From assembly GCA_026168455.1 (NCBI GenBank), contig CM047429.1, forward strand, positions 55,931,027 through 55,995,026: a stretch of DNA of 64,000 nt, in the 5' to 3' direction. A program made the position numbers and the translations under genes. Under the pieces are notes generated by a model. The model was not told the origin of the DNA. It did not search any database and worked only from the letters and a program-made list of their open reading frames with translations. This DNA is from Theocolax elegans (lineage: Eukaryota; Arthropoda; Insecta; Hymenoptera; Cerocephalidae). Position 1 is the first letter of the stretch. Every line of letters begins with the position of its first letter. Positions 62,901-64,000 of this stretch are shown in pieces.

Positions 62901-64000
62901 GGCATGCGGTTCTGCGCAACAGATACGTAATCGCATGTCCGTTGATTCTAGAATTAATTATGGGTTGTACCTGGGCGCTACCAGGTAAAGGATGTACGTC
63001 ACGAACTTCCCAAGCAACCAAGTAAATGTAAAGAGAAAATCTTTCCGATGCAACGCATTATCAATCGGGTGGGTGTGATTTTGGGATGGCGTCACACTTA
63101 CAACTTGTCAAACCTACCGATATTTTATGTAATGCAATTCGTATAGGGAATGTTCGGTCTCGACTTTCCCCGAGAGAAGTTTAGTATGCAGACAACGATA
63201 CCGCTTGCAGCAGCGTCGACCTCTTAGGCGGTCATCGCGAAAGGAATGTTAATTATTATCGCCGCGGCCGATGCCTTTTGGCCCGTATGGCTATAAAGCC
63301 TCCAAGAGAAAGAGAGAGAGAGAGTGCAAGCGAGAGAGCCTGGCTTTGGCATTTCTGCTCTTACACTCTGACCCTTTACACTTTGTGTGCGGGTGAGTCC
63401 GTGTATGGGTCCCGCTATGCAACCTGCTTCACAAAGTGCCGATGCGCTTTATGATCTTGGGCTCGTACGTTCCTTTTTTTTTCGGGTGTTTCTTTTTTCA
63501 TCGTGGCCTTTGTCGCGCCGAGCTATTATGAAAGAGCACCTGGTGGTGATCCTTGAGGGTGCAACGACTCGAGTGGCGAAAACCGGAGCAAAGTGAACGT
63601 AACGCCAACCAAAGTGAACGCAAAATGTATTATCTGGAAATCAACCTGCCGCTCAAAAGTTTCCTCCTTCCCGAACTCTGTAGTTTTCATGTGCGTTGCA
63701 ATTTATACTTTATATCTCCCGTTTCCCCCCTCCCCTCATCCCATTTTTACATCAATTTTCTTTTAAAAGCATCAAAAATTGATTATTCATTAATTACAAA
63801 AAATAAAGAAAAAAGTAAATGTAATCAGTTCCAAACCTTTTAGTGGCTAGACGCGCTTTAATGGAGAATCATTTTTAGCTTTTATTTCATTATATTCGAT
63901 TATCCGGGTAGCTTTTACAATTCAAAGATTTTGGTTAAATATTTTTATTAATAAATACTCGGATAATGTCATCGATCCGGCGGAAATCAACAAATACACA
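58694..64000. other. Intergenic region with no supported gene
   Basis: AT-rich. It holds the (GA)n tract at 59943-59986 and GC-richer patches at 61260-61500, 62850-63300 and 63300-63600. A palindromic GGCTATAAAGCC at about 63289-63300, followed by a GA-rich stretch, could be a + strand core promoter for a gene beyond the window. Open frames in 63387-63843 resemble no family. Confidence 0.5.
59943..59986. repeat. (GA)n microsatellite
   Basis: About 22 uninterrupted GA units. Confidence 0.95.

Noticed and set aside
62958..62982. Mini-exon candidate MGCTWALP before GTAAAG
   Set aside because: Too short to judge, and no downstream exon could be found.

Overview
The window looks like AT-rich nuclear DNA from an insect, possibly a hymenopteran (ant or bee). 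The species guess rests on general character only: long AT-rich introns, GC-richer islands, GA/CT/TA microsatellites, small inverted-repeat transposons and decayed LINEs. There is no bacterial-style gene packing, no operon and no CRISPR array.

The main content is one split gene on the + strand, about 3.1 to 35.8 kb. Twelve exons with matching GT/AG sites and phases encode about 607 residues. The order is Gly-X-Y collagen repeats, two immunoglobulin domains, a Cys-rich linker, a C-terminal olfactomedin domain and a stop codon. This is the colmedin/gliomedin-like layout of invertebrates. The 5' end (start codon, membrane anchor or signal) was not found and probably lies before the window. The olfactomedin domain appears to lack both cysteines of the usual disulfide and has altered equivalents of two calcium ligands known in myocilin.

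Two smaller genes lie downstream. At about 40 kb on the + strand is a single recognisable coding exon for a short, unknown, probably secreted or membrane protein. At 56.3-58.6 kb on the - strand is a two-exon gene for a 131-residue secreted, Thr-rich protein of unknown function. Its first coding exon holds only Met-Lys, and a TATA box lies upstream.

The introns and intergenic DNA hold mobile-element remains: a decayed jockey-like LINE reverse transcriptase (- strand, 7.25-9.05 kb), a decayed LINE ORF1 fragment (+, 40.6-41.0 kb), and two MITE-like elements whose ends begin with related CACGGAGA sequence (28.15-28.84 kb and 38.75-38.99 kb). The larger MITE carries an internal tRNA-like module with A and B boxes. 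A near-perfect hairpin with 47-48 nt arms sits at 53.47-53.59 kb. The rest of 41-56 kb and 59-64 kb shows no gene that I can support.
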